From Brenneria izadpanahii (GTDB lineage Bacteria > Pseudomonadota > Gammaproteobacteria > Enterobacterales > Enterobacteriaceae), in the NCBI RefSeq assembly GCF_017569925.1, contig NZ_CP050854.1, forward strand, positions 4,526,001 through 4,590,000: a stretch of 64,000 nt of DNA. The letters are read 5' to 3'. Positions 32,587 to 45,504 of this stretch are shown in pieces (the stretch's first letter is position 1; each line of letters begins with the position of its first letter). Both the position numbers and the translations under genes were made by a program. The notes beneath the pieces were generated by a model. It did not search any database, had not been told where the DNA came from, and saw only the letters and a program-made list of their open reading frames with translations.

Positions 32587-33921
32587 TTAAACCGCTTTTA
32601 CCGCATCGGCAATCCGATTGGCCAACGCAATTACCGTTGCCTCATCTTCGCCTTCAACCATAACGCGAATCAGCGGCTCCGTGCCGGATTTTCTCAGTAA
32701 TACCCGCCCCCGGCCTGTCAGCTCTTTCTCAACATCCTGTGTTACCTGCTGCACCGTCTTGTCCTCAAGGGGATCGTTCTCGCCGGAGAAACGAACGTTC
32801 ACCAGAATCTGCGGGAACAATTTCATGCCGCTGCACAGGTCATGTAGACTCATATGGTTTCTGACCATCGCAGTGAGCACTTGCAAACCAGCGATAACCC
32901 CATCGCCCGTCGTCGTTTTATCCAGAAGAATAACATGACCGGAGTTTTCAGCGCCGATGCGCCAACCTTTGGCCTGCATCATTTCCAGTACATAGCGATC
33001 GCCGACTTTGGCGCGGGCAAACGGAATTCCCAGTTGTTTTAATGCGAGCTCTAATCCCATATTACTCATCAGGGTTCCCACCGCGCCGCCGCGCAGCTGT
33101 CCCTGACGTAAACCTTCGCGAGCGATGATATACAGGATCTGATCGCCGTCGACTTTGTTACCCTGATGGTCAACCATAATCAACCGGTCGCCATCGCCGT
33201 CGAATGCCAGCCCCACATCGGCTTTTTCCGCCACGACACGCGCCTGTAGCTGCCTGACATCCGTCGCGCCGCACTCTTCATTGATGTTCATTCCATCCGG
33301 TTCGCAGCCCATGGAAATGACTTTCGCCCCCAGCTCGCGCAATACGCTGGGAGCGATGTGATAGGTTGCGCCGTTCGCACAATCAACCACGATTTTCAGG
33401 CCATTCAGGTTCAATTCACTGGGGAATGTTCCTTTGCAGAATTCGATATAACGCCCGGCGGCATCAACGATGCGATTCGCTTTCCCCAATTCCGCCGATT
33501 CAACGCAGGTCAGCGGCTTCTCTAATTCAGCTTCGATCGCTTCTTCCACTTCATCAGGCAGTTTAGTCCCGTCGATGGAGAAAAATTTAATACCGTTGTC
33601 ATAGTAAGGGTTGTGAGAGGCGGAAATGACAATACCGGCTTCCGCTCTGAACGTTCGCGTCAGATAAGCCACCGCCGGCGTCGGCATCGGTCCGGTAAAA
33701 GAGGCGGATAAGCCGGCCGCGGCCAGCCCGGCCTCTAACGCAGACTCCAGCATATAACCGGATATTCGGGTGTCTTTGCCGATAATAATTTTACGCGAAC
33801 CATGCCGTGACAGCACTTTTCCCGCGGCCCATCCCAGCTTCAACACAAAATCGGGGGTAATGGGGCTATCGCCCACTTTGCCCCTCACACCGTCAGTCCC
33901 AAAATATTTACGGTTACTCAT
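32587..33921 (-). CDS. glmM: phosphoglucosamine mutase
   Basis: Interconverts glucosamine-6-P and glucosamine-1-P for UDP-GlcNAc synthesis. 444 residues, with the phosphorylated Ser102 in [13 protein letters not shown], the Mg-binding DGDGDR loop and the phosphate-binding [12 protein letters not shown] near the C-terminus. It follows folP by eight bases, a conserved pair. Confidence 0.98.
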   Translation of the reverse strand: MSNRKYFGTDGVRGKVGDSPITPDFVLKLGWAAGKVLSRHGSRKIIIGKDTRISGYMLESALEAGLAAAGLSASFTGPMPTPAVAYLTRTFRAEAGIVISASHNPYYDNGIKFFSIDGTKLPDEVEEAIEAELEKPLTCVESAELGKANRIVDAAGRYIEFCKGTFPSELNLNGLKIVVDCANGATYHIAPSVLRELGAKVISMGCEPDGMNINEECGATDVRQLQARVVAEKADVGLAFDGDGDRLIMVDHQGNKVDGDQILYIIAREGLRQGQLRGGAVGTLMSNMGLELALKQLGIPFARAKVGDRYVLEMMQAKGWRIGAENSGHVILLDKTTTGDGVIAGLQVLTAMVRNHMSLHDLCSGMKLFPQILVNVRFSGENDPLEDKTVQQVTQDVEKELTGRGRVLLRKSGTEPLIRVMVEGEDEATVIALANRIADAVKAV

Positions 33922-33929
33922 AATAATTT

Positions 33930-34763
33930 TTATTCCTTTGCTGAAAGAGTCGCTTCAACTATGCGCATCGCATCTACGGTTTCTTTTACGTCATGAACGC
34001 GAATAATTTGCGCCCCCTGCATCGCCGCAATCACCGCGCATGCCACACTACCCTGCACCCGTTTTACCGGCGGAACCTTGAGCAGTTGTCCAATCATGGA
34101 CTTTCTGGACATCCCGACCAGCAGCGGCAATCCGAAACGGTGCAACTCGCTCAAGCGAGCCAGAAGCTGATAATTATGGGCCAGATTTTTACCAAATCCG
34201 AATCCAGGATCCAGCAGCAGCTTACTTTTCGGGATATTGCCGTTCACACAGCGCTCAATCTGCTGTTGAAAAAAATCCCCGATCTCCGTCATCAGATCAT
34301 CATAATGGGGATTATTCTGCATCGTTTTTGGCAATCCCTGCATATGCATCAGGCACACCGGCAGGCCGGCGGCGGCGGCGGCGGCCAAAGCGCCCGGTTC
34401 TTGCAATGAGCGAATGTCGTTAATCAGGTGGGCGCCCGCTTGCGCGGAAGCGGTGATCACTTCCGGTTTTGAAGTATCGACGGAAATCCAGGTTTCAAAA
34501 CGTTGAGCCAATGCCTCGACGACAGGAATCACACGTTCCAACTCTTCTTCCACGCTCACTTCATCCGCCCCTGGACGGGTCGACTCGCCGCCAATATCAA
34601 TCAGCGTCGCGCCGGCGGCAATCATCTCCTGCGCATGAAACAGCGCCGCATCCAGCGTATTGTGTTTACCGCCATCAGAAAATGAATCAGGAGTGACGTT
34701 AAGAATGCCCATCACATTGGGTCGAGAAAGATCCAGGGTTGATCCTCTGGCGATCAATTGCAT
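33930..34763 (-). CDS. folP: dihydropteroate synthase
   Basis: Joins p-aminobenzoate to dihydropterin pyrophosphate in folate synthesis; the sulfonamide target. 277 residues with [27 protein letters not shown] and [13 protein letters not shown] motifs. Forms an operon with glmM. Confidence 0.97.
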   Translation of the reverse strand: MQLIARGSTLDLSRPNVMGILNVTPDSFSDGGKHNTLDAALFHAQEMIAAGATLIDIGGESTRPGADEVSVEEELERVIPVVEALAQRFETWISVDTSKPEVITASAQAGAHLINDIRSLQEPGALAAAAAAGLPVCLMHMQGLPKTMQNNPHYDDLMTEIGDFFQQQIERCVNGNIPKSKLLLDPGFGFGKNLAHNYQLLARLSELHRFGLPLLVGMSRKSMIGQLLKVPPVKRVQGSVACAVIAAMQGAQIIRVHDVKETVDAMRIVEATLSAKE

Positions 34764-34814
34764 GATTGTCCCTCAAATCGTTGGCTTAAAACTTATCCGG
34801 CAGGCAGTTTAGTA

Positions 34815-34841
34815 AAAAACCCCGGACAAGTCCGGGGTTTG
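34815..34841 (-). terminator. terminator after ftsH
   Basis: AACCCCGGA / TCCGGGGTT stem followed on the minus strand by TTTTTT, between ftsH and folP. Confidence 0.85.
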
Positions 34842-34882
34842 TAGTTGCAACCGTGTGTAATGCAATCAGCATACTGGTTGAA

Positions 34883-36826
34883 TTATTTCTCGCCTAACTG
34901 CTCGGATATTGTGTTACCCGGATTGGGCGTACGGGATTCATCAACCGGCGTCGGCGCTTTGGGCGAGCCGCCGCTGCCAGAACTGCTATCCGGTTTCTGC
35001 TCTTCCCAACCGGCCGGCGGGCGAACATCTTTACGCGCCATCAGATCGTCAATCTGGGGCGCATCAATGGTTTCATACTTCATCAATGCATCCTTCATTG
35101 AATGAAGGATATCCATATTCGCCATCAGTAATTCACGGGCACGTTGATAGTTACGCTCAATCAGCGACTTAACTTCCTGGTCGATGATTCTGGCCGTTTC
35201 ATCCGACATATGCTTGGCTTTCGCTACGGAACGGCCCAGGAATACTTCGCCGTCTTCCTCTGCATACAGCAGCGGACCGAGTTTTTCGGAAAAGCCCCAC
35301 TGCGTTACCATGTTGCGGGCGATAGACGTCGCAACCTTGATATCGTTTGACGCGCCGGTGGAGACTTTCTCCGCACCGTAGATGATTTCCTCGGCCAAAC
35401 GGCCGCCGTACAGGGTGGAAATCTGGCTCTCCAGCTTCTGACGGCTGGCGCTGATCGCATCACCTTCCGGCAGGAAGAACGTCACGCCCAGCGCACGGCC
35501 GCGCGGAATAATCGTCACCTTATGCACCGGATCGTGTTCCGGCACCAGACGGCCGATAATCGCGTGTCCGGCTTCATGATAAGCGGTGGACTCTTTCTGC
35601 TGTTCCGTCATCACCATGGAGCGACGTTCCGCCCCCATCATGATCTTGTCTTTGGCCTTCTCAAACTCGACCATCGACACAACCCGTTTATTACCGCGGG
35701 CCGCGAACAGCGCGGCTTCGTTGACCAGGTTAGCCAGATCGGCGCCGGAGAATCCAGGCGTGCCGCGGGCAATCACGGAAGCATCGATATCCGGAGCCAA
35801 AGGTACGCGGCGCATATGCACTTTCAGAATCTGTTCGCGGCCACGGACATCCGGCAAGCCTACAACCACCTGACGGTCAAAACGGCCTGGACGCAGCAGC
35901 GCCGGGTCAAGCACATCAGGACGGTTAGTCGCGGCGATAACAATGATGCCTTCGTTACCTTCAAAGCCATCCATTTCAACCAGCATCTGGTTCAGCGTCT
36001 GTTCACGTTCATCGTGACCGCCGCCCAGACCTGCGCCACGTTGACGGCCTACCGCGTCAATTTCATCGATAAAGATGATACAAGGCGCGGCTTTCTTTGC
36101 CTGCTCGAACATATCACGAACGCGGGATGCGCCCACACCAACGAACATTTCAACGAAATCTGAACCGGAAATGGTAAAGAAAGGCACTTTCGCTTCACCG
36201 GCAATCGCTTTCGCCAGCAGGGTTTTACCTGTCCCTGGCGGACCGACCATCAGAATGCCCTTCGGTATTTTACCGCCCAGTTTCTGGAAACGGCTCGGTT
36301 CACGCAGATATTCGACCAGTTCACTGACTTCTTCTTTTGCTTCGTCACAGCCAGCGACGTCGGCGAAAGTCGTTTTGATCTGATCTTCGGTCAGCATACG
36401 AGCCTTGCTCTTGCCAAAGGACATGGCGCCTTTACCGCCGCCGCCTTGCATTTGGCGCATGAAGAAGATCCAGACACCGATCAGCAACAGCATTGGGAAC
36501 CAGGAAATAAAGATCGAAGCCAGTAAACTCGGCTCTTCCGGCGGCTCACCAACGACTTTCACATTCTTCGTTAGCAGGTTATCCAGTAGCTTGGGATCGT
36601 TGACAGGAATATACGTCGTGTATCTGTTGCTATCTTTTTTGACAACATTGATCTCACGCCCGTTAATGCGTGCTTCACGGACCTGATCCTGATTCACTTC
36701 AGTTAAAAAGGTTGAATAATCCACCCTACGGCCATTCGACTCGCTGGGCCCAAAGCTCTGAAAGACAGACATCAGCACGACTGCGATGACTAACCAGAGA
36801 ATCAGGTTTTTCGCCATGTCACTCAA
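34883..36826 (-). CDS. ftsH: ATP-dependent zinc metalloprotease FtsH
   Basis: Membrane-anchored AAA+ protease of 647 residues that degrades LpxC, sigma-32 and unassembled membrane proteins. Two N-terminal membrane helices (about 5-25 and 98-120) flank a periplasmic domain. Walker A GPPGTGKT, the SRH region and the zinc site HEAGH follow. The TTG at 36826 has a GAGG ribosome binding site nine bases away; the ATG three codons later (MAKNLILWL) is the start used for E. coli. Operon with rlmE. Confidence 0.97.
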   Translation of the reverse strand: MSDMAKNLILWLVIAVVLMSVFQSFGPSESNGRRVDYSTFLTEVNQDQVREARINGREINVVKKDSNRYTTYIPVNDPKLLDNLLTKNVKVVGEPPEEPSLLASIFISWFPMLLLIGVWIFFMRQMQGGGGKGAMSFGKSKARMLTEDQIKTTFADVAGCDEAKEEVSELVEYLREPSRFQKLGGKIPKGILMVGPPGTGKTLLAKAIAGEAKVPFFTISGSDFVEMFVGVGASRVRDMFEQAKKAAPCIIFIDEIDAVGRQRGAGLGGGHDEREQTLNQMLVEMDGFEGNEGIIVIAATNRPDVLDPALLRPGRFDRQVVVGLPDVRGREQILKVHMRRVPLAPDIDASVIARGTPGFSGADLANLVNEAALFAARGNKRVVSMVEFEKAKDKIMMGAERRSMVMTEQQKESTAYHEAGHAIIGRLVPEHDPVHKVTIIPRGRALGVTFFLPEGDAISASRQKLESQISTLYGGRLAEEIIYGAEKVSTGASNDIKVATSIARNMVTQWGFSEKLGPLLYAEEDGEVFLGRSVAKAKHMSDETARIIDQEVKSLIERNYQRARELLMANMDILHSMKDALMKYETIDAPQIDDLMARKDVRPPAGWEEQKPDSSSGSGGSPKAPTPVDESRTPNPGNTISEQLGEK

Positions 36827-36873
36827 GGGATTAACCTCATATTACAACTGTGTTAAAAAACAGCGTTAGGGTA

Positions 36874-37503
36874 CTACAGTTTGCGCCCTGTCGCTACGAT
36901 ATACACTTCACGAGATCTGGCACGCGAAGCGTCTGGTTTACGAATTTTAACCTTCGTAAACAGGGAGCGAATTTCCCGCAGGTATTCATCAAAACCTTCT
37001 CCCTGAAACACTTTTACCAGGAAACTTCCGCCTGGCGCTAAAACATCCCGACACATACCAAGTGCTAATTCAACCAGATACATCGCTTTCGGAATATCAA
37101 CTGCCGGAGTACCACTCATGTTCGGGGCCATGTCGGACATCACCACCTGAACTTTGTTGTCCCCAACCCTTTCAAGAAGGGCGTTAAGGACTAATTCATC
37201 ACGAAAATCCCCTTGTAGGAAATCGACGCCAACAATAGGATCCATAGGCAAAATATCACATGCAATGATGCGGCCCTTACCGCCGATCTGCGTCACGACA
37301 TACTGTGACCAGCCGCCAGGCGCCGCACCTAAATCCACAACAGTCATTCCGGGTTTAAACAGTTTGTCGCTCTGTTGTATTTCATCAAGTTTAAACCAAG
37401 CTCGCGAGCGGAGCCCTTTTTTCTGCGCCTGTTGCACATATTTATCGCTAAAGTGTTCCTGCAACCAGCGACTGGAACTTGCAGAACGCTTTTTAATGGC
37501 CAT
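36874..37503 (-). CDS. rlmE: 23S rRNA 2'-O-ribose U2552 methyltransferase RlmE
   Basis: 209-residue SAM-dependent methyltransferase acting on the 50S A loop (U2552). SAM motif [15 protein letters not shown] and the catalytic K-D-K-E residues (in [27 protein letters not shown] and SREVYIVA) are visible. Upstream of ftsH as usual and divergent from yhbY. Confidence 0.97.
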   Translation of the reverse strand: MAIKKRSASSSRWLQEHFSDKYVQQAQKKGLRSRAWFKLDEIQQSDKLFKPGMTVVDLGAAPGGWSQYVVTQIGGKGRIIACDILPMDPIVGVDFLQGDFRDELVLNALLERVGDNKVQVVMSDMAPNMSGTPAVDIPKAMYLVELALGMCRDVLAPGGSFLVKVFQGEGFDEYLREIRSLFTKVKIRKPDASRARSREVYIVATGRKL

Positions 37504-37655
37504 CTATTTTCCAACTATTCTCAGTAAGGCGCTATACCCTTTATCTTTCAAGCCGCATCTCTGCGTTGGCAGCCCTTCGGCCGCCGCCCTGATGCATCTC
37601 GAAATCTTTTGGGCGTAATTGGTAAGTAGAAACCTCGCTCTCAGCCTCCAATCCG

Positions 37656-37676
37656 TATAACCAATTTGGTTATAAT
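37656..37676 (+). promoter_or_regulatory. perfect palindrome over the yhbY -10 region
   Basis: TATAACCAATTTGGTTATA (37656-37674) is a perfect 9+1+9 inverted repeat whose right end overlaps the -10-like TATAAT (37671-37676), 55 bases before yhbY and in the divergent rlmE-yhbY spacer. No protein known to me binds this sequence. Confidence 0.5.
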
Positions 37677-37730
37677 CATGAGATGGCGGTAGAATGAGCC
37701 GTTTTCAATCCCAACCTAAGCAAAAAGACA

Positions 37731-38024
37731 ATGAATCTAAGTAATAAACAAAAACAACACCTGAAAGGTCTGGCGCATCCGTTAAAACCGGTGGTCATGC
37801 TGGGCAATAACGGCCTCACCGAAGGTGTTCTGGCTGAGATCGAACAAGCATTGGAACATCACGAACTGATCAAAGTTAAAGTCGCGGCTGAAGAGCGAGA
37901 AACCAAAAATTTGATCATTGAAGCTATTGTTCGTGAAACCGGGGCCAGCAACGTTCAGGTTATAGGTCACACGCTGGTACTCTATCGTCCTTCGAAAGAA
38001 CGTAAAATAGTGTTACCACGATAA
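37731..38024 (+). CDS. yhbY: ribosome assembly RNA-binding protein YhbY
   Basis: 97-residue CRM-domain protein that binds pre-50S particles. MNLSNKQKQHLKGLAHPLKP and the GNNGLTEGVL loop are typical. Single gene between divergent rlmE and convergent greA. Confidence 0.95.
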   Translation: MNLSNKQKQHLKGLAHPLKPVVMLGNNGLTEGVLAEIEQALEHHELIKVKVAAEERETKNLIIEAIVRETGASNVQVIGHTLVLYRPSKERKIVLPR

Positions 38025-38084
38025 CATTTTTTATTTCAGGATACTCAGTTTTAACGGAAAGGTGCCACGCCTATCCGTTAGAGA

Positions 38085-38108
38085 AAAGGCCGCAAGCGGC
38101 CTTTTTCT
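38085..38108. terminator. bidirectional terminator between yhbY and greA
   Basis: AAAGGCCGC, a two-base spacer and GCGGCCTTT followed by a T-rich tract on the plus strand; A-rich flank on the other side allows use by greA. Confidence 0.8.
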
Positions 38109-38152
38109 TTTCTTTACAAACTTTGTTGGTTTTATCATCAAGGCAATGAAAA

Positions 38153-38629
38153 TTACAGGTATTCAACGCTGACGATTTCATATTCGACGTCGCCGCCCGG
38201 CGTGCGGATTACGACGATATCGTCCTGTTCCTTGCCGATAAGCCCGCGGGCGATAGGCGAGTTCACGGAAATCAGATTCTGCTTAAAATCAGCTTCGTCA
38301 TCGCCAACGATGCGATAAGTTTGTTTTTCTTCGGTATCCAGATTAAGGATCGTAACGGTCGCGCCAAAGATAACGCGCCCGGCGGCTGACATTTTCGTCA
38401 CGTCGATAACTTGCGCATTGGAAAGTTTGGCTTCGATATCTCGGATACGCCCTTCGCAAAAACCCTGCTGCTCACGCGCGGCATGGTATTCCGCATTTTC
38501 TTTCAAGTCGCCATGCTCACGAGCTTCAGCAATCGCGGCAATGATTTCAGGCCGGCGGACGCTCTTTAAAAAATCCAGCTCTTCGCGTAATTTTTCGGCA
38601 CCACGTAACGTCATCGGAAATTGTTTCAT
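38153..38629 (-). CDS. greA: transcription elongation factor GreA
   Basis: 158 residues: N-terminal antiparallel coiled coil that enters the RNAP secondary channel (with acidic tip around [17 protein letters not shown] and [18 protein letters not shown]) and a C-terminal FKBP-like domain. It stimulates cleavage of backtracked RNA. Divergent from dacB. Confidence 0.97.
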   Translation of the reverse strand: MKQFPMTLRGAEKLREELDFLKSVRRPEIIAAIAEAREHGDLKENAEYHAAREQQGFCEGRIRDIEAKLSNAQVIDVTKMSAAGRVIFGATVTILNLDTEEKQTYRIVGDDEADFKQNLISVNSPIARGLIGKEQDDIVVIRTPGGDVEYEIVSVEYL

Positions 38630-38897
38630 ATTATCTATACCTCTAGAAAATCCGTACGCCTCAAATAATCGTCATCCTGACACGTTAAAAATCAAATACG
38701 ACGGAGTATCTACTTACATGCCAGTGTTTTCCGGCAATTAAACAAAAGTAACCAGCCCCGGAAGAAAATTTCCAGGCCGGAAGCGGTTTTGCATTTTGAT
38801 ACGTATTTTAACTCAGAGTTCCATAGGGATCATCGTTTACTTTAGACCTTATTGCGCCGTAGTATGACCGCACGTTACCCCGTTGTTAGCTGAGATT

Positions 38898-40331
38898 ATG
38901 CGTTTTTCATCGATCATTCCCGGACTTGCCTGCGCTTTTGTCCTGCATGCGAATGCAGCGACTGTTGAAGATCATATCCAGTATCTGCCTGACGGCGCCA
39001 ATCTGGCTCTGGTCGTACAGAAAATTGGCGCGACGACCCCTACGCTGGCCTTTAACAGTCAACAGATGGCGCTCCCCGCCAGTACCCAAAAGGTGTTGAC
39101 CGCGCTGGCCGCGCTCTTGCAGCTAGGTCCAGATTATCGTTTTGTCACCACGATGGAAAGTCATGATCCGATCTCTAATGGGCAATTGCGCGGTAATCTG
39201 ATCGTTCGCTTCAGCGGAGACCCGACGTTGAAGCGTCAGCAAATACGCAACATGGTACAGGAACTGAAAAAAAGCGGAGTGCGGGAAATCGAGGGCGACG
39301 TTATGATCGATACCTCCGTTTTCGCCAGTCACGATAAGGCTCCCGGCTGGCCCTGGAACGATATGACGCAGTGCTTCAGCGCGCCGCCTTCGGCGGCGAT
39401 CGTCGATCGCAACTGTTTCTCCGTCTCGCTCTATAGCGCCCCTAAAGCGGGCGATAACGCATTCATTCGCGTCGCGTCTTATTATCCGGTGCAAATGTTC
39501 AGCGAGGTTCGTACGCTGGCTAAAGGCTCCCCTGACGCGCAATACTGCGAATTGGATGTGGTTCCCGGAGAACTGAACCGATTTACGCTCACAGGCTGTC
39601 TGACGCAGCGAGAAGAGCCGCTCCCGCTGGCCTTCGCGATCCAGGACGGCGCCAGCTATGCCGGCGCGATTGTCAAAGACGAGCTACTACAGGCGGAGAT
39701 CAGAATAAAAGGCAGTTTACGCCGTCAAACGCGGCCGAGCCCCGCCGGCAGCATACTGGCGCAAACCCAGTCCGCGCCGTTGCACGACCTACTGACCATT
39801 ATGCTGAAAAAATCCGACAACATGATCGCCGATACCGTTTTTCGCACCATCGGTCATGAACGATTCAACGTACCCGGCACATGGCGCGCCGGCGCTGATG
39901 CGGTTCGTCAGATTTTACGTCAAAAAGCCGGGGTGGATTTAGGCAATAGCATCGTGGTTGACGGCTCCGGGTTGTCCCGTCATAACCTGATCTCACCGGC
40001 CACCATGATGCAGGCGTTACAGTATATCGCCCAGCACGATAACGAGCTGAATTATATAGAAATGCTGCCGCTTGCCGGCTATGACGGCACGCTGCAGTAT
40101 CGCGGCGGCTTACATGAAGCGGGCGTGGACGGTAAAGTTTCTGCGAAAACCGGCTCGTTGCAAGGCGTTTATAATCTGGCGGGATTCATCACTACGGCCA
40201 GCGGACAGCGAATGGCCTTTGTCCAATACCTTTCCGGCTATGCGGTGCCTCCGGAAGATCAACGCGCGCGCCGCGTTCCCTTGGTGCGTTTTGAAAGCCG
40301 CTTGTACAAAGACATCTATCAGAACAACTAA
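38898..40331 (+). CDS. dacB: D-alanyl-D-alanine carboxypeptidase/endopeptidase PBP4
   Basis: 477 residues, S13 family, with signal peptide (about 1-20, HANA/A cleavage). Catalytic SxxK is STQK (62-65), SDN lies in KKSDNMIAD and KTG in VSAKTGSLQGV. It trims and cleaves periplasmic peptidoglycan crosslinks. The ATG at 38898 matches E. coli MRFS; an in-frame TTG five codons upstream is not needed. Confidence 0.96.
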   Translation: MRFSSIIPGLACAFVLHANAATVEDHIQYLPDGANLALVVQKIGATTPTLAFNSQQMALPASTQKVLTALAALLQLGPDYRFVTTMESHDPISNGQLRGNLIVRFSGDPTLKRQQIRNMVQELKKSGVREIEGDVMIDTSVFASHDKAPGWPWNDMTQCFSAPPSAAIVDRNCFSVSLYSAPKAGDNAFIRVASYYPVQMFSEVRTLAKGSPDAQYCELDVVPGELNRFTLTGCLTQREEPLPLAFAIQDGASYAGAIVKDELLQAEIRIKGSLRRQTRPSPAGSILAQTQSAPLHDLLTIMLKKSDNMIADTVFRTIGHERFNVPGTWRAGADAVRQILRQKAGVDLGNSIVVDGSGLSRHNLISPATMMQALQYIAQHDNELNYIEMLPLAGYDGTLQYRGGLHEAGVDGKVSAKTGSLQGVYNLAGFITTASGQRMAFVQYLSGYAVPPEDQRARRVPLVRFESRLYKDIYQNN

Positions 40332-40500
40332 AATAATACCGCGCCTATTTTTGCGCAGTATCATGAGGCTCTGAGAGAGGAAAGAAATCGGGAATTTATC
40401 GCCGAAAATCAAATAAATTCCCGATATGACAGAAAGGAACCGGCGGCCTGACCAGATGGAAAACCTATTGTTTTCCATCGAAGCCTTCCGCGGCGCATCA

Positions 40501-41673
<1,173 letters not shown>

Positions 41674-41966
41674 TCATTCTCTCCGCAAAAAACCAATAGA
41701 GAACATCTACTTGTTTTAGGCTATTTATTGGTTCTTTTTGGCGTAACTTTTTGATTTCAAGGAATACCGGCATAAATGCCATCAACCATTAAAAACCGAC
41801 GCACCAGAACCTATTTCCGGCAAAGGGGCGGATTGTACCCGCTTCCCTCAACATTTTCATCTGTATTAAAAGTAAACAGTATAGAAGGAATATCAAAACG
41901 GCACTACCACATTACCGTTACGGGCCGCTATCGCCCCGTTTTCATCGCTCGTTCGGCCACTCCGCC

Positions 41967-42926
41967 CTATTTAGGCAACACTATGGAAACGGGTTCTTTT
42001 CCCCCTGGGAAAAAACGGTGTCCGACCGCAGAGAACATCGCTCCCGCCACAACGACCAAAGCGCCGACATACCCTAGCAAGTTAAGCGCGGTAATCCCAA
42101 AATACGCGGGCCAGAACAAAGCCAATAGATCGGAGAAAAACAGCGAGAATAGCGGCGTGAGCGTAATCACAGCGCTCACCTGGGCTGACTGCCAACGCGC
42201 CATCGCCTCCGCCAGCGCGCCATAGCCTATCAGCGTATTCGCGCCGCAAAACAGCAGACAGGCGAACTGCAGGCTATTGAGCCGCAGAATAACCTCCGGG
42301 TGGGCAAATGGCGTAATGAGCAAGACGCAAAGCACATAAAGCAAGAGCAAAATCTGCTGCGACGTCAGACGACGCAGCAATACCTTCTGCGCAACGCCGT
42401 ACATTACCCATACCGCGGCGGCGCAAACGCCCAGCAGTACGCCCAAAGTGTAATCGGTAAGGCGGGTGAAAATTTCAATCAGGCTGGCGTTAAAGAATAA
42501 AACCAGTCCGCACACCAGCGTCGCCGCGCCAATAACCTGCGTAACGCGCATCTTTTCTTTCAGGATGAGTACGCTGGCGAACATCATGCCGACAGGCGAA
42601 AGTTGACCAATGACCTGAGAAGCCGTGGGACTGAGATATTGCAAAGATGAGCTGAAAAAAACGAAATTCCCCAGTAATCCACAGGTTGCCGCCACCAATA
42701 CAATCAACCAGCGGCGGCGACGAAAAATCCGCAGCGGGGGCAATTGCTTCCGAGAGAACAACATAAGCCCCAGGCCGATCGACGCGATGAGAAACCGATA
42801 CCAAACAACCGTATAAGGTTCCATCACGGCCAGAACCTGTTTCATGGCGATCGGTAAGGCGCCCCAGCATATTGCCGTGGTCAACGCCAGACAAAGACCG
42901 ATACCAGTCTGTTGCTTAGTGTTCAT
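41967..42926 (-). CDS. yhbE: EamA/DMT family inner-membrane transporter YhbE
   Basis: 319 residues from MNTKQQTGIGLCLAL, with ten predicted membrane helices in two EamA repeats (for example GLLGNFVFFSSSLQYLSPTA and GYGALAEAMARWQSAQVSA). Substrate unknown. An open frame upstream (to 42974) runs through the rpmA terminator and is not used. The 290-base spacer to obgE (41674-41966) shows no gene and no clear terminator. Confidence 0.9.
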   Translation of the reverse strand: MNTKQQTGIGLCLALTTAICWGALPIAMKQVLAVMEPYTVVWYRFLIASIGLGLMLFSRKQLPPLRIFRRRRWLIVLVAATCGLLGNFVFFSSSLQYLSPTASQVIGQLSPVGMMFASVLILKEKMRVTQVIGAATLVCGLVLFFNASLIEIFTRLTDYTLGVLLGVCAAAVWVMYGVAQKVLLRRLTSQQILLLLYVLCVLLITPFAHPEVILRLNSLQFACLLFCGANTLIGYGALAEAMARWQSAQVSAVITLTPLFSLFFSDLLALFWPAYFGITALNLLGYVGALVVVAGAMFSAVGHRFFPGGKEPVSIVLPK

Positions 42927-42959
42927 GTTCGTCTCAGGTGATTGAACGGGATCAGAATG

Positions 42960-42990
42960 TAAAAAGCCCCGCAACGAATTGCGGGGCTTA
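42960..42990 (-). terminator. terminator after rpmA
   Basis: AAGCCCCGCAA / TTGCGGGGCTT stem followed by TTTTTAC on the minus strand. Confidence 0.85.
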
Positions 42991-43014
42991 AATCTGTAGA
43001 CCTAACGCGAAAAA

Positions 43015-43272
43015 TTATTCAGCGACGATGCTGATATATTTACGGTTTTTAGGGCCTTTTACTTCGAACTGAACTTTACCGTTAGACAAAGCGAACAGCG
43101 TATGGTCCTTACCGCAGCCTACGTTGCTGCCAGCGTGGAATTTGGTTCCGCGCTGACGAACGATGATGCTGCCCGCCAATACTGCTTCGCCGCCGAAACG
43201 TTTTACGCCCAGGCGTTTGCTTTCTGAGTCACGACCGTTACGAGTCGAACCGCCAGCTTTCTTGTGTGCCAT
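43015..43272 (-). CDS. rpmA: 50S ribosomal protein L27
   Basis: 85 residues starting [19 protein letters not shown], the N-terminal tail that reaches the peptidyl transferase centre. Downstream of rplU by 19 bases. Confidence 0.98.
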   Translation of the reverse strand: MAHKKAGGSTRNGRDSESKRLGVKRFGGEAVLAGSIIVRQRGTKFHAGSNVGCGKDHTLFALSNGKVQFEVKGPKNRKYISIVAE

Positions 43273-43291
43273 TTATCCGCTCTCCTAAATC

Positions 43292-43651
<360 letters not shown>

Positions 43652-43863
43652 CTATAAATATTCACAATAGGGCGCGAATTCTACGCAAAAATACCGAGGA
43701 TGACAAGTGCAGAATCACAGGATGTGCAGAAAAAGAGTACAACATATTAACTGCCGTTTATCTCTCCCATTTTTCCAGTACAATCAACTCAACAAATCCC
43801 ATCATATGCCGATATGAGACAGAAATCTTACGGCGATGTTGAAGAAATCAGCTGGCACAAACC

Positions 43864-44835
43864 ATGAATCTAGAACAAATCACAGCGTTAACTGCCCAGG
43901 ACATGGCGGCCGTTAATAAGGTAATTATTGAGCAACTGAACTCTGATGTCGTTCTCATCAATCAACTCGGCCACTATATCATCAGCGGAGGCGGAAAGCG
44001 TATCAGACCGATGATCGCGGTGCTTGCAGCCAGGGCGCTGTCCTATGAGGGGCATAAACACGTTACCGTCGCCGCACTGATCGAATTTATTCATACCGCC
44101 ACATTGTTACACGATGATGTCGTCGATGAGTCCGATATGCGCCGCGGCAAGGCCACCGCCAATGCGGCCTTCGGTAATGCGGCCAGCGTATTGGTCGGCG
44201 ATTTCATCTATACCCGCGCATTCCAGATGATGACCAGCCTGGAGTCGCTGCGCGTGCTGGCATTAATGTCGGAAGCCGTCAATGTCATAGCCGAAGGGGA
44301 AGTATTACAGTTGATGAACTGTAACGACCCCAACATCACCGAAGAGAGCTATATGCGGGTGATTTACAGTAAAACCGCACGATTATTTGAGGCCGCCGCC
44401 CAATCATCGGCGATCCTGGCCGGCGCGACGCCTGAGCAGGAGAAAGCCTTGCAGGATTACGGGCGTTATCTGGGAACCGCTTTTCAGCTTATCGATGACT
44501 TGCTGGATTACAACGCGGACGGCAAAACGCTGGGCAAAAATACCGGCGATGATCTTAATGAGGGTAAACCGACCTTACCTTTATTACATGCGATGCATAA
44601 CGGTAATGCTGAGCAGAGCGCAATGATTCGCAAGGCAATAGAGGAAGGCAACGGACGTCATTTGCTTGACCCGGTGCTTGCCGCCATGCAGCAGTGCGGT
44701 TCGCTCGACTACACCCGTAAACGTGCGGAAGAAGAAGCTGACAAAGCGATTGCCGCGCTACGGCCCTTACAGGAAACGCCCTTCCGCACGGCGCTTGAGG
44801 GCCTCGCCCATTTGGCGGTGCAACGCGATTTCTAA
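43864..44835 (+). CDS. ispB: octaprenyl diphosphate synthase
   Basis: Builds the C40 side chain of ubiquinone and menaquinone. 323 residues with the two Asp-rich motifs LLHDDVVDESD (84-88) and LIDDLLDYNAD, and GGGKRIRPM near the N-terminus. Divergent from rplU-rpmA. Confidence 0.97.
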   Translation: MNLEQITALTAQDMAAVNKVIIEQLNSDVVLINQLGHYIISGGGKRIRPMIAVLAARALSYEGHKHVTVAALIEFIHTATLLHDDVVDESDMRRGKATANAAFGNAASVLVGDFIYTRAFQMMTSLESLRVLALMSEAVNVIAEGEVLQLMNCNDPNITEESYMRVIYSKTARLFEAAAQSSAILAGATPEQEKALQDYGRYLGTAFQLIDDLLDYNADGKTLGKNTGDDLNEGKPTLPLLHAMHNGNAEQSAMIRKAIEEGNGRHLLDPVLAAMQQCGSLDYTRKRAEEEADKAIAALRPLQETPFRTALEGLAHLAVQRDF

Positions 44836-44864
44836 CGGGGCTGCTTCACTGCGATGATCATCTT

Positions 44865-45236
44865 TCACGCCGTCCGATCATCTTCGCTATTATCCAGCCG
44901 AGACAGCATAGCCACGATCCCCTCGCGCATGATGAAGTTTATCAGCCGGGATTGCTCGCTTTCCGAAAGTTGATGAAATATATGTATCCAGGAAGCCAGT
45001 AATGCTGGCTCTTTTTTCACCCCGTATTCAGGCGACGCTTCCTCTTTCATCAATAGCTGACTCTTCACCTCATCCGGCAGACTGTGGATAGAATATTCGA
45101 CGCCGCGTCCTTGAACGCCTTTGCGTTTCCGTTTTTCCCAGCCGTCTTCGCGGGCCCGTTTGTTCAATCCTTGCGGAGATTTAGGCAACCCGCCGACCCC
45201 CGTCAGCTCATTAGTGGCAAACCATTCTTTATCCAT
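44865..45236 (-). CDS. YfeC-like regulator with Mu-type HTH (copy 1)
   Basis: 123 residues from MDKEWFATNELTGVGGLP. The N-terminal half is a Mu-repressor/transposase-type winged HTH (GLNKRAREDGWEKRKRKGVQG, GRGVEYSIHSLP). The C-terminal part (QLSESEQSRLINFIMREGIV, AMLSRL) matches the end of E. coli YfeC/YfeD. Target unknown. It is a tandem paralogue of the next gene. Confidence 0.75.
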   Translation of the reverse strand: MDKEWFATNELTGVGGLPKSPQGLNKRAREDGWEKRKRKGVQGRGVEYSIHSLPDEVKSQLLMKEEASPEYGVKKEPALLASWIHIFHQLSESEQSRLINFIMREGIVAMLSRLDNSEDDRTA

Positions 45237-45504
45237 ACCCTTCACTCCCTTGTCTACGTTGCAAACGCGATTTCGATTTCCGTCCAATAATTTCCATATA
45301 GTAGACTATTATTACCCAAACCTTTAACGTCTACGCGTTATAAATACCATTAAAACACATAAAAATCACTGTCCTTATGCCAGGGCATCTGGACATTTCA
45401 AGGATGAAGGGAGAGGGAGTATTGTGGAAGAATGGGAATGGAATGAAGAAACAAGGGGGTATTGCCATCTTTACTGACAAAATAAGCAGATGGCAAAATG
45501 GTGC

